In this document: positions 1 through 9,827 of the stretch, piece after piece
Layout of the letters: every line of letters begins with the position of its first letter
Position numbering within the stretch: the stretch's first letter is position 1
NCBI GenBank assembly: GCA_907163345.1
Contig: CAJQUN010001306.1
Span: 1 to 64,000 of the forward strand
DNA length: 64,000 bases
Reading direction: 5' to 3'
DNA from: Haberlea rhodopensis
Lineage: Eukaryota; Streptophyta; Magnoliopsida; Lamiales; Gesneriaceae
Program-made: the position numbers and the translations under genes
Notes under the pieces: model-generated
Database searches by the model: none
What the model was told of the DNA's origin: nothing
What the model saw: only the letters and a program-made list of their open reading frames with translations

Positions 1-604
1 TATATATGTTAGGATCGGGGTAGTGTTAGAAGGGGGGGTTGAATAAACACTAGATATAATTTTCGATTTCTTTTCTGGTTAACTGTAAACTGTTAAGTGT
101 TACAGTTTGCTTCTCAATAACAGGCAAGTCAGTAGACACTTATTATAGTGCGGAAGACGTCTACAAAACTTGTGAGGAATAAAACTGAAGTAATAAAGCA
201 ATAAACGAATAATACGAGAGAGTTGTTTCTGGAAGTTCGAAGCACAACGCTTCTACGTCTCCCTTCTTCCTTTGCAGGAAGGATTCACTAGAAGACTTGG
301 TTTACACTTTACAGTATACAACCTCCTTAGGCACTAACACACTTGGCCTAAACTCCTAGCAATCACACTCTTCTTATCTTTTGGATACAAGTGATTTTAC
401 AACACTCTCTACAGAATAAAACTTTCTAGCTTTGAGAGTTTCTAAGCAGCAGACTTCAATTGAAAATAATCTGTCACAGATTCAGTTTTGCGGTTTGTCT
501 GCTCTTTGCTGAACGTGTTTGAAATATCAGTGTATAGCTTTCTTGCTTTGAAGTATTTCTCTTAGTTTGAAAGTTGCTCAGCACTTCTTCATTCTCTGTT
601 TGGA

Positions 605-616
605 CGTATTTATAGG
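605..616 (-). promoter_or_regulatory. TATA box in the 3' LTR of A
   Basis: On the minus strand it reads cctataaatacg, a strong plant TATA consensus. The same motif occupies the same place in the other LTR. Confidence 0.6.
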
Positions 617-900
617 TTTTGGTTGTCCAACGGTAGCCTTTTGTATATGGAATGGATTAGCTTTCCAAATACCTGTTGTCTTCTTCCTATTTTGGAAAAC
701 AACGGCTCTTTTCACTCTGACGGTAATGGTGGCGGAGATATAGCAGGGTGCGCCGCTCTGTTGTACCTTGTCAGAGAATGTTGTACTTACTTTGTCTTGT
801 TGCTTAGACTTCTGCTGGTTTCTTTGTTCAACTGGTCGTTCATCCTTCTTAAGACCAGTTGATGTCCTTGTTCAGTGAGAGACTTTGCAATTGATAGATA

Positions 901-1301
901 TCCAGTTTATGTCTTCATCCGGTTGATGTCTTCATCCGGTTGAGTCTTTATCAGTTGATAACTTTATCCAGTTTGATGTCTTCATCCGGTTGATGTCTTT
1001 ATCCGGTTGATGACTTCAAACCAGTTGATGACTTCATCCGGTTAGTGTCTTTATCAGTTGATAGCTTGTCCGGTTGGTATCTATCCAGTTGATGTCTTCA
1101 TCCGGTTGATGACTATCCAGTTGATGTCTTCATCCGGTTGATGACTTGGTGTCTATCCAGTTGATGTCTTGTCCGGTTGGTGTCTATCCAGTTGATGTCT
1201 TGTCCGGTTGGTGTCTATCCAGTTGATGTCTTGTCCGGTTGGTGTCTATCCAGTTGATGTCTTCATCCGGTTGATGTCTATCCAGTTGATGTCTTTACCG
1301 G
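901..1301 (-). repeat. U3 minisatellite in the 3' LTR of A
   Basis: Many head-to-tail, imperfect units of about 18-22 bp built on ccagttgatgtcttcatccg and its variant with tgtccggttggtgtc. The array lies in U3, roughly 285 bp upstream of the TATA box at 605-616 when read on the minus strand. The second LTR has the matching array. Confidence 0.85.
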
Positions 1302-1416
1302 TGAGACTTTAATATCCGGTAAGTGTATTCACCCGGTAGGTCTTTAGCATCCGGTTGATCTTTAACATCCAGTAGGTGTTTGTAATCACCAAAACTTAGA
1401 AATCGTTTTCCCAACA

Positions 1417-1430
1417 ATTTCCCCCTTTTT
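1417..1430 (-). promoter_or_regulatory. Polypurine tract of A
   Basis: The minus strand reads AAAAAGGGGGAAAT directly before the 3' LTR start TGTTGGGAA. This is the plus-strand DNA priming site. Confidence 0.88.
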
Positions 1431-2254
1431 GGTGATGACAAACTAAGCAGTAATCGATTTCCTACTAGAGTAAATAAGATAAGAGTCCTGAAAATACTTG
1501 AAGACATCATGGAAAAGAAATTTTCATTAAATATAAGCAGATTACAAGTTGTAATCAAACTGGACAATTGAGAGAAATTCATCTTTATATAAGATGAATT
1601 CTTACACTTTGAATAGAATCTAAGACAAGTCTAGTTTTACATAAAATAGATGATACATGACAAATTTCTCTTTGAATAAACAAAGTAGACCGGAAGGCTT
1701 CGATCCACCTAGTTGCGGAGAGGAAGAGCTCGATCCACCTTGTTTCAGAGAGAGGTCGGGAAGAGGAAGAGTCATATGAATATTCCATCAGGCAGCTCCT
1801 TTAGTTTTTATGGAATCACCTAATAAAAATATTCTATCTCTGTTGAGAATACTCTATCTCTATCTTCCCCCTTTTTGTCATCAGCACCCAGGCATCTGCT
1901 GTTAGTAGTTCCTGACTGATGAGGAGCACCAGAACAGGATCAAGCGCTGAAGCTTATCAGAGCTGGGTTAGATAAGTAATCAACCCATGAGGGGTTGATT
2001 TAGATAAGTAATAAACCCATGAAACAGGAAAGGATCTAACAGAAAACCAGGGAATGAGAAATAACTTAAAAGTAAGCATGATGAGTGAATGTGTGTTATG
2101 TGATCAAACAAGAACCTCTATTTATAGGAAAAACAAGGTAGCAATAAATGTGAATGCATTTATGTTAAATAGTGAATACAGAGAGACAGTCAATTTAACA
2201 CAGAAGTAAATAGGAGTAAGTAAGAGAGAGTCAGAAAATGATACTATTTGCGCC
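1431..2254 (-). other. Untranslated 3' interior of A
   Basis: No convincing coding region. Apart from the PPT-like tract at 1864-1876, there is a short direct repeat around 1970-2030 (gataagtaat...aacccatga). It probably forms the 3' untranslated part of the element transcript. Confidence 0.55.
1864..1876 (-). promoter_or_regulatory. Additional PPT-like tract of A
   Basis: The minus strand reads aaaaagggggaag, close to the true PPT about 440 bp away, and the neighbouring bases (tgatgaca) are shared as well. Repeated PPT-like tracts are reported for Sireviruses. Confidence 0.6.
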
Positions 2255-3988
2255 CTAACCAATGTTTGGAATAGTCGCGTTTGTCGCTTGGCGGTTGGCG
2301 CGGACTTCGAGATCTTTGTTGAGCAGTGGTCTGGACTGAGGGAGTGCTCCAGTTGCAGGGGATGAATGAGCAGCTGAACTTGAAGCTCTCTGAGAAGAGG
2401 GAGCAGTTCGACTGGGTTCAGGCAGCCTGCGGATAATTTTAGGAGCAGCAGGCAGACTGTTGCAGATATCTTGAATTTGAGATGCAAACGCTGCTTGCAT
2501 GGTGGCCAATTGATCAGTCAAAATCTTTTTGGCGTCGTCAATCTTTTCTCCAAGAGCCATTGAGGTGGCAGTATGAAGAGATTCATTGTTCTGATTGATC
2601 TGAAGACGCGCCTGGCCAATATGAGAAACTGCTTCTGCAACCGCATTCTCAGCAAAGGTTTGAAGTCTAGTGACAGTAGTAGTTAAACTACTTAGATCAG
2701 CGTAGACTTGCTGGAATTTAGAGTCCGTTTGCTGCTGAAGAGTTCCTAAAAGAAGAGTTGCAGCCCTCTCTTCCTGCTTAAGCTTATGAACATCGTTGGT
2801 CAGTGCTGTAATAGCGGTGGAGAGTTGAGCTAGCTGGGCAGCGATGTTAGGTGGCTCGTCCAGAGGGTTTGTGAAGACAAAGAAACCCTCGGATAGTTCC
2901 TGATCCATGGACGGATCGCCGGCAAGCATTGGGATATCAGCAGCAGGGGCAAGCGCATTGGGATGAGCAATGACTACTGCAGTGGATGGTAAAGTAGTAG
3001 CGTCAATATGAGGGGCCGCAGTTGAGGCGGAGATAGCTACATCCATAGTTCCAGTTTCTTCCACGTGCGGAGCATCCAGTTCAGCATTGTCTTGATCAAT
3101 CCCAGCAGCAGACGCTTGAGTATGATCATTGGAATGAGAGGATTCACTTGGTTCATTATTTGCAGAGGAGATGGTGACCAGCTGAACCACATTCTGAATA
3201 ACTGAATCGACATTGGTGTGATCAACAATCATTTGGTGGGGCTGTTGATCATGTGGAGAGCTGGGAGCAGAGGATGCTGCTTCCAAAGTAGTTGGTGTGG
3301 CGTCTGCTCCAGTAGGATAGGTCTCCAAAACATTAGAAGTAAGCTCCACAGTAGGAGGGACAACCTCTAAATTTGCAATAGCCATTTGTAGATCTGGCTG
3401 ATCAGGGCTTTCAACAATTTCAGAAGAGGAGCATGAATGAATCCCAGTGGATATGCGGAGATCATGAAGAGCAAGCTCAGCCATTTCCAGCTTGAGGCCT
3501 AGAGCGTTTAGAACTGCTCGATCATGATTCGCTGTTCTTGAATGTCCATCAAACACTTGAATGCGGGATGTAACAAGAGCTTGGAGTCCGCCCACATAGT
3601 TCATGATACTAAAGACATCACGCAGCTTCAAACTTTTCTCAGGTTCGGGAATTTGAAGATAGGTCAGGATTTTGTTTTCGTCTTGCTTTGCCTGAGCCAG
3701 AATGGGATCGATATCATCAAAGCGAACCTGTACTCGAGCCTTTACCCAACGATCAAAAATCTCCAGTTGGGGTTCCAGTTGGGCTTTAACTGCATCCATG
3801 ACCATTTGAATCTCGAATGCAACAGGAGTGGACACTGGAGCAATAAGAGATTTTCCTTTGTCAGCTGGAGTGGCCTTGGGATGACAGTAAGGACAAGTAG
3901 ACTTGGGTGTTCTGAAGCTGATGGAGCCTGGGGCCTGCTGAGAGCTCACCTGAGCTGAAGGAGTGTCTATTAATGGAGCAGACACCAT
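2255..3988 (-). CDS. Extra 3' ORF of A, C-terminal module (577 aa)
   Basis: This is the longest open frame in the window. It is Ala/Ser/Thr/Pro-rich with a central disordered part (residues ~190-370) and a helical, Leu/Gln-rich segment around 375-450 (LAQLSTAITALTNDVHKLKQEE, LQQQTDSKFQQVYADLSSL) that looks like a coiled coil, then a Ser/Arg-rich tail. No membrane span or viral envelope hallmark is visible, so 'env-like' describes position only. A role as an accessory or structural protein is conjecture. The long uninterrupted frame suggests constraint until recently. Confidence 0.72.
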   Translation of the reverse strand: MVSAPLIDTPSAQVSSQQAPGSISFRTPKSTCPYCHPKATPADKGKSLIAPVSTPVAFEIQMVMDAVKAQLEPQLEIFDRWVKARVQVRFDDIDPILAQAKQDENKILTYLQIPEPEKSLKLRDVFSIMNYVGGLQALVTSRIQVFDGHSRTANHDRAVLNALGLKLEMAELALHDLRISTGIHSCSSSEIVESPDQPDLQMAIANLEVVPPTVELTSNVLETYPTGADATPTTLEAASSAPSSPHDQQPHQMIVDHTNVDSVIQNVVQLVTISSANNEPSESSHSNDHTQASAAGIDQDNAELDAPHVEETGTMDVAISASTAAPHIDATTLPSTAVVIAHPNALAPAADIPMLAGDPSMDQELSEGFFVFTNPLDEPPNIAAQLAQLSTAITALTNDVHKLKQEERAATLLLGTLQQQTDSKFQQVYADLSSLTTTVTRLQTFAENAVAEAVSHIGQARLQINQNNESLHTATSMALGEKIDDAKKILTDQLATMQAAFASQIQDICNSLPAAPKIIRRLPEPSRTAPSSQRASSSAAHSSPATGALPQSRPLLNKDLEVRANRQATNATIPNIG

Positions 3989-3990
3989 GG

Positions 3991-4233
3991 CTAATGCAGC
4001 AGTGGGTTCCTCAGTTGAAGGGAGGAACAGGGGCTGGGTTCTCTGTCAGAAATAACACCTGTAGGTCCGGCAGAGGAGATAGTGTCGGAGGCGGCAGTGT
4101 CTCTCTGACGAGCATCTAGAGATGCAATTTTTCTGGTCCTTGGCTTCTTAGGAGGAGGAGGAGGAGGAGGAGGAGGAGGAGACTCAGCGGATTCAGAGAC
4201 AGTCTGTTCCGAGTCACTAATGACTTGAGTCAA
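3991..4233 (-). pseudogene. Extra 3' ORF of A, proline-rich hinge
   Basis: An 80-residue frame with ten consecutive prolines (encoded by a GGA/TCC-type repeat near 4150-4183), followed by KKPRTRKIASLDARQRD, a basic stretch that could act as a nuclear localisation signal. It overlaps the 246-residue frame and ends three bases before the ATG of the 577-residue frame. The next frame remains open upstream of its ATG to about 4040, so two small indels probably split one long ORF; replication slippage in the proline codons is a likely source. Confidence 0.6.
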
Positions 4234-4970
4234 CCGGCGCTTTGTTGCTCCACCTTCTCTGCCACTTCGTTGGCGATGAAGCTGAAGGTACTTGTGAGTG
4301 ACGAGTCTCCCTGGATGAAGATGAGAGAGAGCCCTGTCTTGATGTGTTTGCTCTCAAATAGACTGCTTAGTGGGAGAGCAAAACCGGATTGACCCTTGCC
4401 AGATACGACGAGGCTAGTCAGTATTTGAAATAGTACAGCTGACCAGTTGATCTCCAACCCTTTGCATATGGCGCTCATGACGTCAAACTTCTCAGGGGTA
4501 ATTATATCAAATGATCCTGCCTTACAGAGGATCCCCTTTGAGATGATGTCTGCCAGTTGTCGATAGTGGCTCTTCATTAATACCTTCCTGAAAGGAGGTC
4601 GTTGAATACGATGGTCAGAGTCCGACACTGTGAGCCGCATCTCTTCTCTTAGGTCTGCCGGAATAGTCGAAAAGTCAGTGAGTCCAGTGGAGGGTAGGCA
4701 CAGATGAGTGGCAAATTCTGGTTGAGTGATGGTGACTGACTGCCCAGAGATGGATGCCACAACGGTGTCATCCACAACAGTTGCTGTGGCAAAGAATTCT
4801 TGTAGTTCATCCTGGTAAAATGAGGGAGCCTGGCTTAGGATCACTAATAGCCCTGAGGTATCCAGCTTTTGAATTAAATCCTTTGTTTCCTCGTCAGATG
4901 AAGTATATATGGAGTTAAAATCGACGTGAACAGCATTTGTGATAAAACTCGGTTGAACAGTCTTCGTCAT
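4230..4970 (-). CDS. Extra 3' ORF of A, N-terminal module (env-like position)
   Basis: A 246-residue frame begins MTKTVQPSFITNAVHVDFNSI. It is a soluble-looking, mixed helical protein without clear membrane segments. Motif-like blocks include FATHLCLPSTGLTDFSTIP, KAGSFDIITPEKFDVMSAICKGLEINW and AVLFQILTSLV. I recall similar blocks in unnamed proteins of asterid copia elements, but cannot verify this here. Its place, on the same strand between RNase H and the 3' LTR, is where Sireviruses carry an env-like gene. It overlaps the next frame by the sequence TGA/ATG, so the modules below probably once formed one protein. Function unknown. Confidence 0.7.
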   Translation of the reverse strand: MTKTVQPSFITNAVHVDFNSIYTSSDEETKDLIQKLDTSGLLVILSQAPSFYQDELQEFFATATVVDDTVVASISGQSVTITQPEFATHLCLPSTGLTDFSTIPADLREEMRLTVSDSDHRIQRPPFRKVLMKSHYRQLADIISKGILCKAGSFDIITPEKFDVMSAICKGLEINWSAVLFQILTSLVVSGKGQSGFALPLSSLFESKHIKTGLSLIFIQGDSSLTSTFSFIANEVAEKVEQQSAG

Positions 4971-5506
4971 TTTGAATGATTGAGGTGAAGGAGCAGCAGC
5001 AATCTGTTAAAGGAAATTTTTCTGAAAGAGACGATTGTAGCAGTAAGATGTTTGGAGAAGATGAAGAGAAGAGAAAACTAAAGGCGGTGAAAAAGAAAGT
5101 ATATGTAACGTCGTACTGTAGATGAGCGGACACATGTATACGTGGCAATCATCTAACGATTAAAAAGATTTTAACCAAAAATAAAAGGACAGGATTTAGG
5201 CGGGAGTGAAATAATTTATTTTACACAAAAGTAATTTTGAATTCCGACGTTCATTAGGTTAATTAGTATCGAGGGTTATTTTTGTCAAAGCATATTTGGT
5301 AACATCAACTGGTATGTGGGGTTCGACTGGTAGGAGAACATCTACTGGATGCAGAGTCCTACTGGTACGAATACCCCCACTGCAGTTGACCATTGTATTA
5401 CCAGCTTAGCTTAAATAACCATGATAAAATTAAAACAGAAATTCCCCCTAAATAAATGCAACTAAACTAACAAATTCCCCCTGAATCCATTACCCAATCA
5501 AAATAA
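4971..5506 (-). other. Spacer between RNase H and the extra ORF of A
   Basis: No supported gene. It holds two PPT-like purine tracts at 5440-5482, and the CCGGT-type motif of the LTR minisatellite recurs at about 5300-5375 (caactggt, gactggtagg, tactggatg). It may contain the leader or splice acceptor of a subgenomic RNA for the downstream ORF. Confidence 0.4.
5440..5482 (-). promoter_or_regulatory. Pair of PPT-like tracts downstream of RNase H of A
   Basis: Two short purine tracts on the minus strand, tagggggaatt (5440-5450) and agggggaattt (5472-5482), lie between the pol end and the extra ORF. They resemble the PPT core and may be extra plus-strand primers or relics. Confidence 0.5.
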
Positions 5507-6712
5507 TCAAGAAATAATTTCAATTAAACCAAGAATATTTCGAAAGTAAGAAAACTTAGCGTCCGGTAGGGGTTTTGTGAAGATGTCTGCTGCCTGTTGT
5601 TCTGTGGAAATGTACTCCAGCCGTATTTCCTTCTTCATAACATGATCTCTGATGAAATGATGACGAATGTCAATATGTTTAGTACGAGTATGAAGAACTG
5701 GATTGTATGTAATGGCAATGGCAGACGTATTGTCACAGAAAATAGGAGCCTCTGTGGACTCAATTCCATAGTCTCTGAGTTGTTGCTGAATCCAGAGCAG
5801 TTGGGCACAGCAGCTTCCAGCAGCAAGGTACTCTGCCTCTGCAGTGGAGGTTGCGATGGATGTCTGTTTCTTGCATCCCCATGTTATTAACCGATCACCA
5901 AGAAATTGACAATATCCACTGGTGCTTTTCCTGTCAATTTTACATCCAGCATAGTCAGCATCTGAGTATCCAATGAGATTAAAAGTTGAGTCTCTTGGAT
6001 ACCATAGACCAACATTCTCGGTTCCTTTTAAGTATTTTAGGATCCTCTTGACAGCAGTGAAGTGCGACTGCTTGGGATTTGCTTGAAACCGGGCGCACAT
6101 ACATACTGCAAACATAATATCGGGTCGGCTGGCTGTCAAGTATAGTAAAGATCCGATCATGCCTCGATACATTGTGACTTCGACTGGTATTCCTGAATTA
6201 TCCAAGTCGAGTTTGGCGGATGAGCTCATTGGTGTAGCAGCAGCTGAGCTGGTACTCATTCCATATTTCTTCAGTAGCTCTTTAGTGTACTTGGACTGAT
6301 TTATCAGAATTCCTTCACTAGATTGCTTGACTTGCAATCCTAAGAAAAATGATAACTCTCCCATCATGCTCATCTCGAATTGTTCCTGCATGATTTTAGA
6401 AAATCTTTCGCACAGTTTTGGGGTAGTACTCCCGAAGATAATATCATCAACATATATTTGAACTAGCAACGTATGATCTCCCTTTGTAAATTTAAAAAGG
6501 GTCTTGTCCACCGTGCCAATAACAAAGTTGTGCTCTGTCAAATATTTTGATAAAGTTTCATACCAGGCACGAGGAGCTTGCTTTAGACCATACAGAGCTT
6601 TATTCAGACGGAAAACATGAGATGGCTGCTGATGGTTTTCAAATCCAGGAGGTTGTTCAACATAAACTTCTTCCTGGAGTTTGCCGTTAAGAAATGCACT
6701 CTTAACATCCAT
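5507..6712 (-). pseudogene. pol: Reverse transcriptase and RNase H of A
   Basis: A 401-residue open frame covers most of the copia RT and RNase H: MDVKSAFLNGKLQEEVYVEQPPGF, LYGLKQAPRAWY, catalytic YVDD (residues 87-90), SLLYLTASRPDIMFAV, RNase H with YSDADYAG, RKSTSGYCQFLG, STAEAEYLAA and HIDIRHHFIRDHV. The RT N-terminus lies upstream at 6713-6990 but is broken by a frameshift near 6880. This half of pol is otherwise well kept, which argues for fairly recent insertion. Confidence 0.94.
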
Positions 6713-7004
6713 CTGATAGACTTTAAAGTCTTTAAATGCAGCAAATGCAAGAAATATGCGAATTGCTTCTAGTCGTGCTACAGGGGCAAAGGTTTCATCG
6801 AAATCAATGCCTTCTTCCTGTCTGTAGCCCTGTGCAACTAATCTTGCTTTATTTCTAATTACTGTTCCGTTTTCGTCTAATTATTTCTAAATACCCATTT
6901 GGTGCCAATTACAGTGTGATGCAGTGGTCGTGGTACTAGATACCATACTCTGTTTCGCTCAAACTGGTTTAGTTCTTCCTGCATTGCTTCTACCCAACTT
7001 GGGT
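6713..7004 (-). pseudogene. pol: Frameshifted RT N-terminus of A
   Basis: On the minus strand the reading passes through the copia RT opening (W-V-F after I-G-T-K) and then, in another frame, the block with the DFDETFAPVARLEAIR motif. A one- or two-base change near 6880 separates the two frames. It joins the 211-residue spacer frame to the intact RT frame. Confidence 0.8.
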
Positions 7005-7640
7005 CTATATAGCTTCATCAATCTTCTTAGGTTCTATATGAGATATGAATGCAGCATGAAGAAATTCGTTAATCATTTGTCCTCTGGTGCGTAGAGGAGC
7101 AAGAGGGTTACCGATGACCTGCTCGGGTGGATGATCCTTCTTCCACCGGAGCGAAGGTCCTAGTGGGTTGAGTTCTTCAGTTGATTGGATGTGAGTAGGT
7201 AAATCAGAGATTCTGATAGACCCATCTTTCTCATTGGTTCCTTCAACTGCAGTAGAGGTGGATGCCACTGTTTCATTGATGGCTGGCTGCAGTGCTTGTT
7301 GGCCAGCAGACTCCTCTGCTTGAGCTTCAGGGATTTCTGGTTCTAAGGAGCAGTCAGCCCTGCTTCTGTAATCAATCTCATCATCAACATTTTCGTCAAT
7401 ATAAGTGCTTTCCAGTCGATTACTCAAGTTGTTGATTTGTATATCGGATAGTGTACAGTCAGTAGGTTCATCAAATTTTACATGCACTGATTCTTCTACA
7501 TTAAGAGTTCTATTATTAAATACTCTGAATGCCTTACTAACTGTTGAATAGCCAAGAAATATTCCAGCATCAGATTTGGCATCAAAGGCGGTGAGATGAG
7601 TCTTTCCATTGTTGTGAATAAAACATTTGCAACCAAACAC
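7005..7640 (-). pseudogene. pol: Integrase C-terminus and integrase-RT spacer of A
   Basis: It starts in the copia 'FGCKCFIHNN' block and continues with KSDAGIFLGYSTVSKAFRVFNNRT, the conserved integrase tail, then an acidic low-conservation spacer leading to RT. The region carries PLAPLRTRGQM, typical of the spacer. The Met at its start is internal to the ancestral protein rather than a real initiation site. Confidence 0.88.
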
Positions 7641-7792
7641 ATGGAAATAAGAATATTTGGCTTACTGCCATTCCAGATCTCATAAGGGGTTTTATTGGCT
7701 CGTTTATTAATCATCGATCTGTTCTGCGTATAACATGCTGTGTTGACAGCTTCCGCCCAAAATTTCTGCGATATTTCTGATTCCGCGAGCAT
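7496..7792 (-). pseudogene. pol: Integrase continuation of A
   Basis: It resumes the integrase in another frame with the conserved WAEAVNTACYTQNRSMI and NKTPYEIWNGSKPN motifs, which follow the catalytic Glu in all copia integrases. It leaves the family pattern after about residue 50 because of another frameshift near 7650. Confidence 0.88.
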
Positions 7793-8754
7793 AGTTCGCG
7801 CAGCTTCTTTAAAGTGCGGTTCCTACGCTCAGCAACTCCGTTTTGTTGAGGAGTTCTAGCTGCAGAGTATTCGTGTTTAATACCAAGGTCATCTAGATAT
7901 GATTCGAGTGATTGATTGGTAAACTCAGTACCTTTATCACTGCGAATTCTATCTATCCCACACGATTTCTCATTTTGGAGTCTTTTCAGTAATTTGATCA
8001 GCTTTGGAGTAGCCTGATCTTTACCACTTAGGAACAAGACCCACGTGAAACGAGTGTAATCGTCTATTAACACTAGGGTGTACTTCATTCCCCCTAGACT
8101 TGTTACTGGTATAGGACCAAACAGATCCATATGCAGCAACTCTAGGCACCGAGAAGAAGATTTACTCCCTTTGTTCTTAAAGGAGGATCTGATTTGCTTA
8201 CCGAGTTGGCATGCTGCACAGATCTTGTCCTTTGAGAACTCAATTTGGGGCAGTCCAACAACTAGATCAAGTTTACGCAGACTAGCAATAGTTTTAAAAT
8301 TTAAGTGACTCAACCGTTTGTGCCAAAGCCAATTTTTGGAAGTATTCTGGGCAGCTAAGCAAGTAAAGGAAGTAGGCTGATTAAGATTCCAATCAATTTT
8401 ATATGTGTTATCATGCCTTCTTCCTATAAGCAATACATTGCCATCAGTAGATTTAATTGTGCATGAATGCTGATTGAACTCTACGGAATGACCATTGTCA
8501 CATAATTGACTTATGCTAATCAAATTATAGCATAGATTTTCAACTAAGAGAATATCTTTAATGATGAGGTTACCGTAGATAATCTTACCCTTACCTACGG
8601 TTCTACCTTTCGCGTTATCTCCAAACGTTATTCTGGGTCCAGTGGAGTCCACTAGTTCAGACAATAAGCTTGCATTCCCTGTCATATGTCTAGAGCATCC
8701 GCTGTCTAGGAACCATTCTGAGCTCCGAACTGGATGCATTCTAGTTTCCTGCAA
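7711..8754 (-). pseudogene. pol: Protease and integrase core of A
   Basis: The frame contains in order: the aspartic protease motif WFLDSGCSRHMTG (catalytic D17-S-G); the gag-pre-integrase zinc domain with H145, H150, C179 and C182 (WLWHKRLSHLNF...CAAC); and the integrase catalytic core with D210 (HMDLFGPI), D273 (RSDKGTEF) and E309 (QQNGVAERRNRTL). The D273-E309 spacing is the expected DD35E. All catalytic residues are present. After residue 315 the frame leaves the family pattern because of a frameshift near 7805, so the last ~30 residues are not genuine integrase. Confidence 0.93.
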
Positions 8755-8784
8755 TTAAAGCGATAGACTGATTGGTACCCAATC

Positions 8785-9168
8785 CTACTTGGGTCCTGGT
8801 AGGATTAGTCCTTTCGGAACCCACACTTGTATGACCCTGAATGACTTAGGTCGGTGTGTGTTCTGAAATGTGTGTGCATTTATAAATGTAGGTGATGATT
8901 TTAGCTGTGGAGTGTGATAATATGTGTATGCATGTGCTTTTGGTTTGTAGTTCCTGTTATTCAGCATATACCTCTTCTGGATAGGTTTACAGTTGTAGTA
9001 CCAGTTGGGTTTAACCTCTCTAGCTGCTCGACCAGTGGTTTTAAGTTCATTTCTGAACTTTTGCCTTGGTTTAGCCTCTTTGAGTGGTTCTACCGATACC
9101 TCTGTGCTGTACCTGTTCCTTGATGAGTGTTGCTTTAACAGGTTCTTTAACCAGTTCATACGGGTCAT
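8785..9168 (-). pseudogene. Gag-protease linker of A
   Basis: This 127-residue basic frame overlaps the end of the preceding one and probably follows a frameshift. It lacks recognised domains but ends KSFRVIQVWVPKGLILPGPK; a W-V-P-K motif of this kind commonly stands just before the copia protease. The stop at its end lies only about 30 bases upstream of the protease frame, so a nonsense or frameshift change separates gag from pol. Confidence 0.6.
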
Positions 9169-9730
9169 ATACTGTGCTAGATCTTACAAAGTTCATTGAT
9201 TGAACCTTGCCTTTTGTTAGACACAGTTGAGGCTCATTACCAGATGATCTGCTGTCATTGCTATTAAAGCCTATGCCAGTTAAATCACCAGCAAGCCTTA
9301 TAGACTCAAGCATTTCATCCTTTCTGGTAGTCGACGCATTCCAAGTGCTAACCAGTTTGCTGAGTTTCTGGTACGCACACTTGGCTTCATCTCTTTCTTT
9401 CACTAGGCGACTGGCTGCTTCCCTTAAGCAATTCAACTCCCTTGATTGTTCACAATCAAGTTTGTTTTCAAGCGTTTTAGTTGGAATTGAGTGCTCAGTC
9501 TTATAGCTTTCAAAAGATTCGTATAGCGTCTGATACTCATTTATCATGTCCTGCAATGCATTGGTGAGTTCATGATGTGTAAATTCAGATAGGTTGGTTT
9601 CATGTACCTCATTTTCATCATTCGCCATTAAGCAGTGGACTTCTTCGTCTTCACTCTCGCTGGATGAGCTATTTGACTCCTCTGATTCTGATTCAGAATC
9701 AGCCCATTTGCTCTTACTATCTTCTGCCAC
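9071..9730 (-). pseudogene. gag: Gag C-terminal acidic and coiled-coil part (A)
   Basis: A 219-residue frame opens with a Ser/Glu/Asp-rich stretch (SESESEESNSSSSESEDEE, residues 12-30), then a Leu/Glu-rich helical region around residues 50-150 (NALQDMINEYQTL, ELNCLREAASRLVKERDEAK) that looks like a coiled coil. The frame is open upstream of the first ATG as far as the broken knuckle. Long gag tails of this kind occur in Sirevirus-type elements and are thought to mediate protein contacts. A frameshift near 9100 passes the coding on to the next frame. Confidence 0.75.
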
Positions 9731-9827
9731 TAAAACCTTTTGATCTCTGTCCCGTTTGGATGTTCTTCTGGTTTCCTTGGATTTTCTGTAATCCTTGGAT
9801 CCTCTTTTGTGATCATCCTTTTTGGGT

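Larger units (their letters stand above)
7..1416 (-). repeat. 3' LTR of copia element A
   Basis: It matches 10791-12201 almost base for base with small indels. One clear difference is a homopolymer of 7 G here against 12 G in the other copy, near the LTR end. It carries a tandem CCGGTTGATG-type array and a TATA box. The purine tract abuts its inner edge at 1417. Confidence 0.94.

Noticed and set aside
901..1301. Regular short repeats as a possible CRISPR array
   Set aside because: Units are head-to-tail without unique spacers, imperfect, and duplicated in both LTRs of a plant retrotransposon; this is a minisatellite.
3542..3958. 138-codon plus-strand frame
   Set aside because: It is the antisense shadow of the 577-codon minus-strand ORF and has no family motif.
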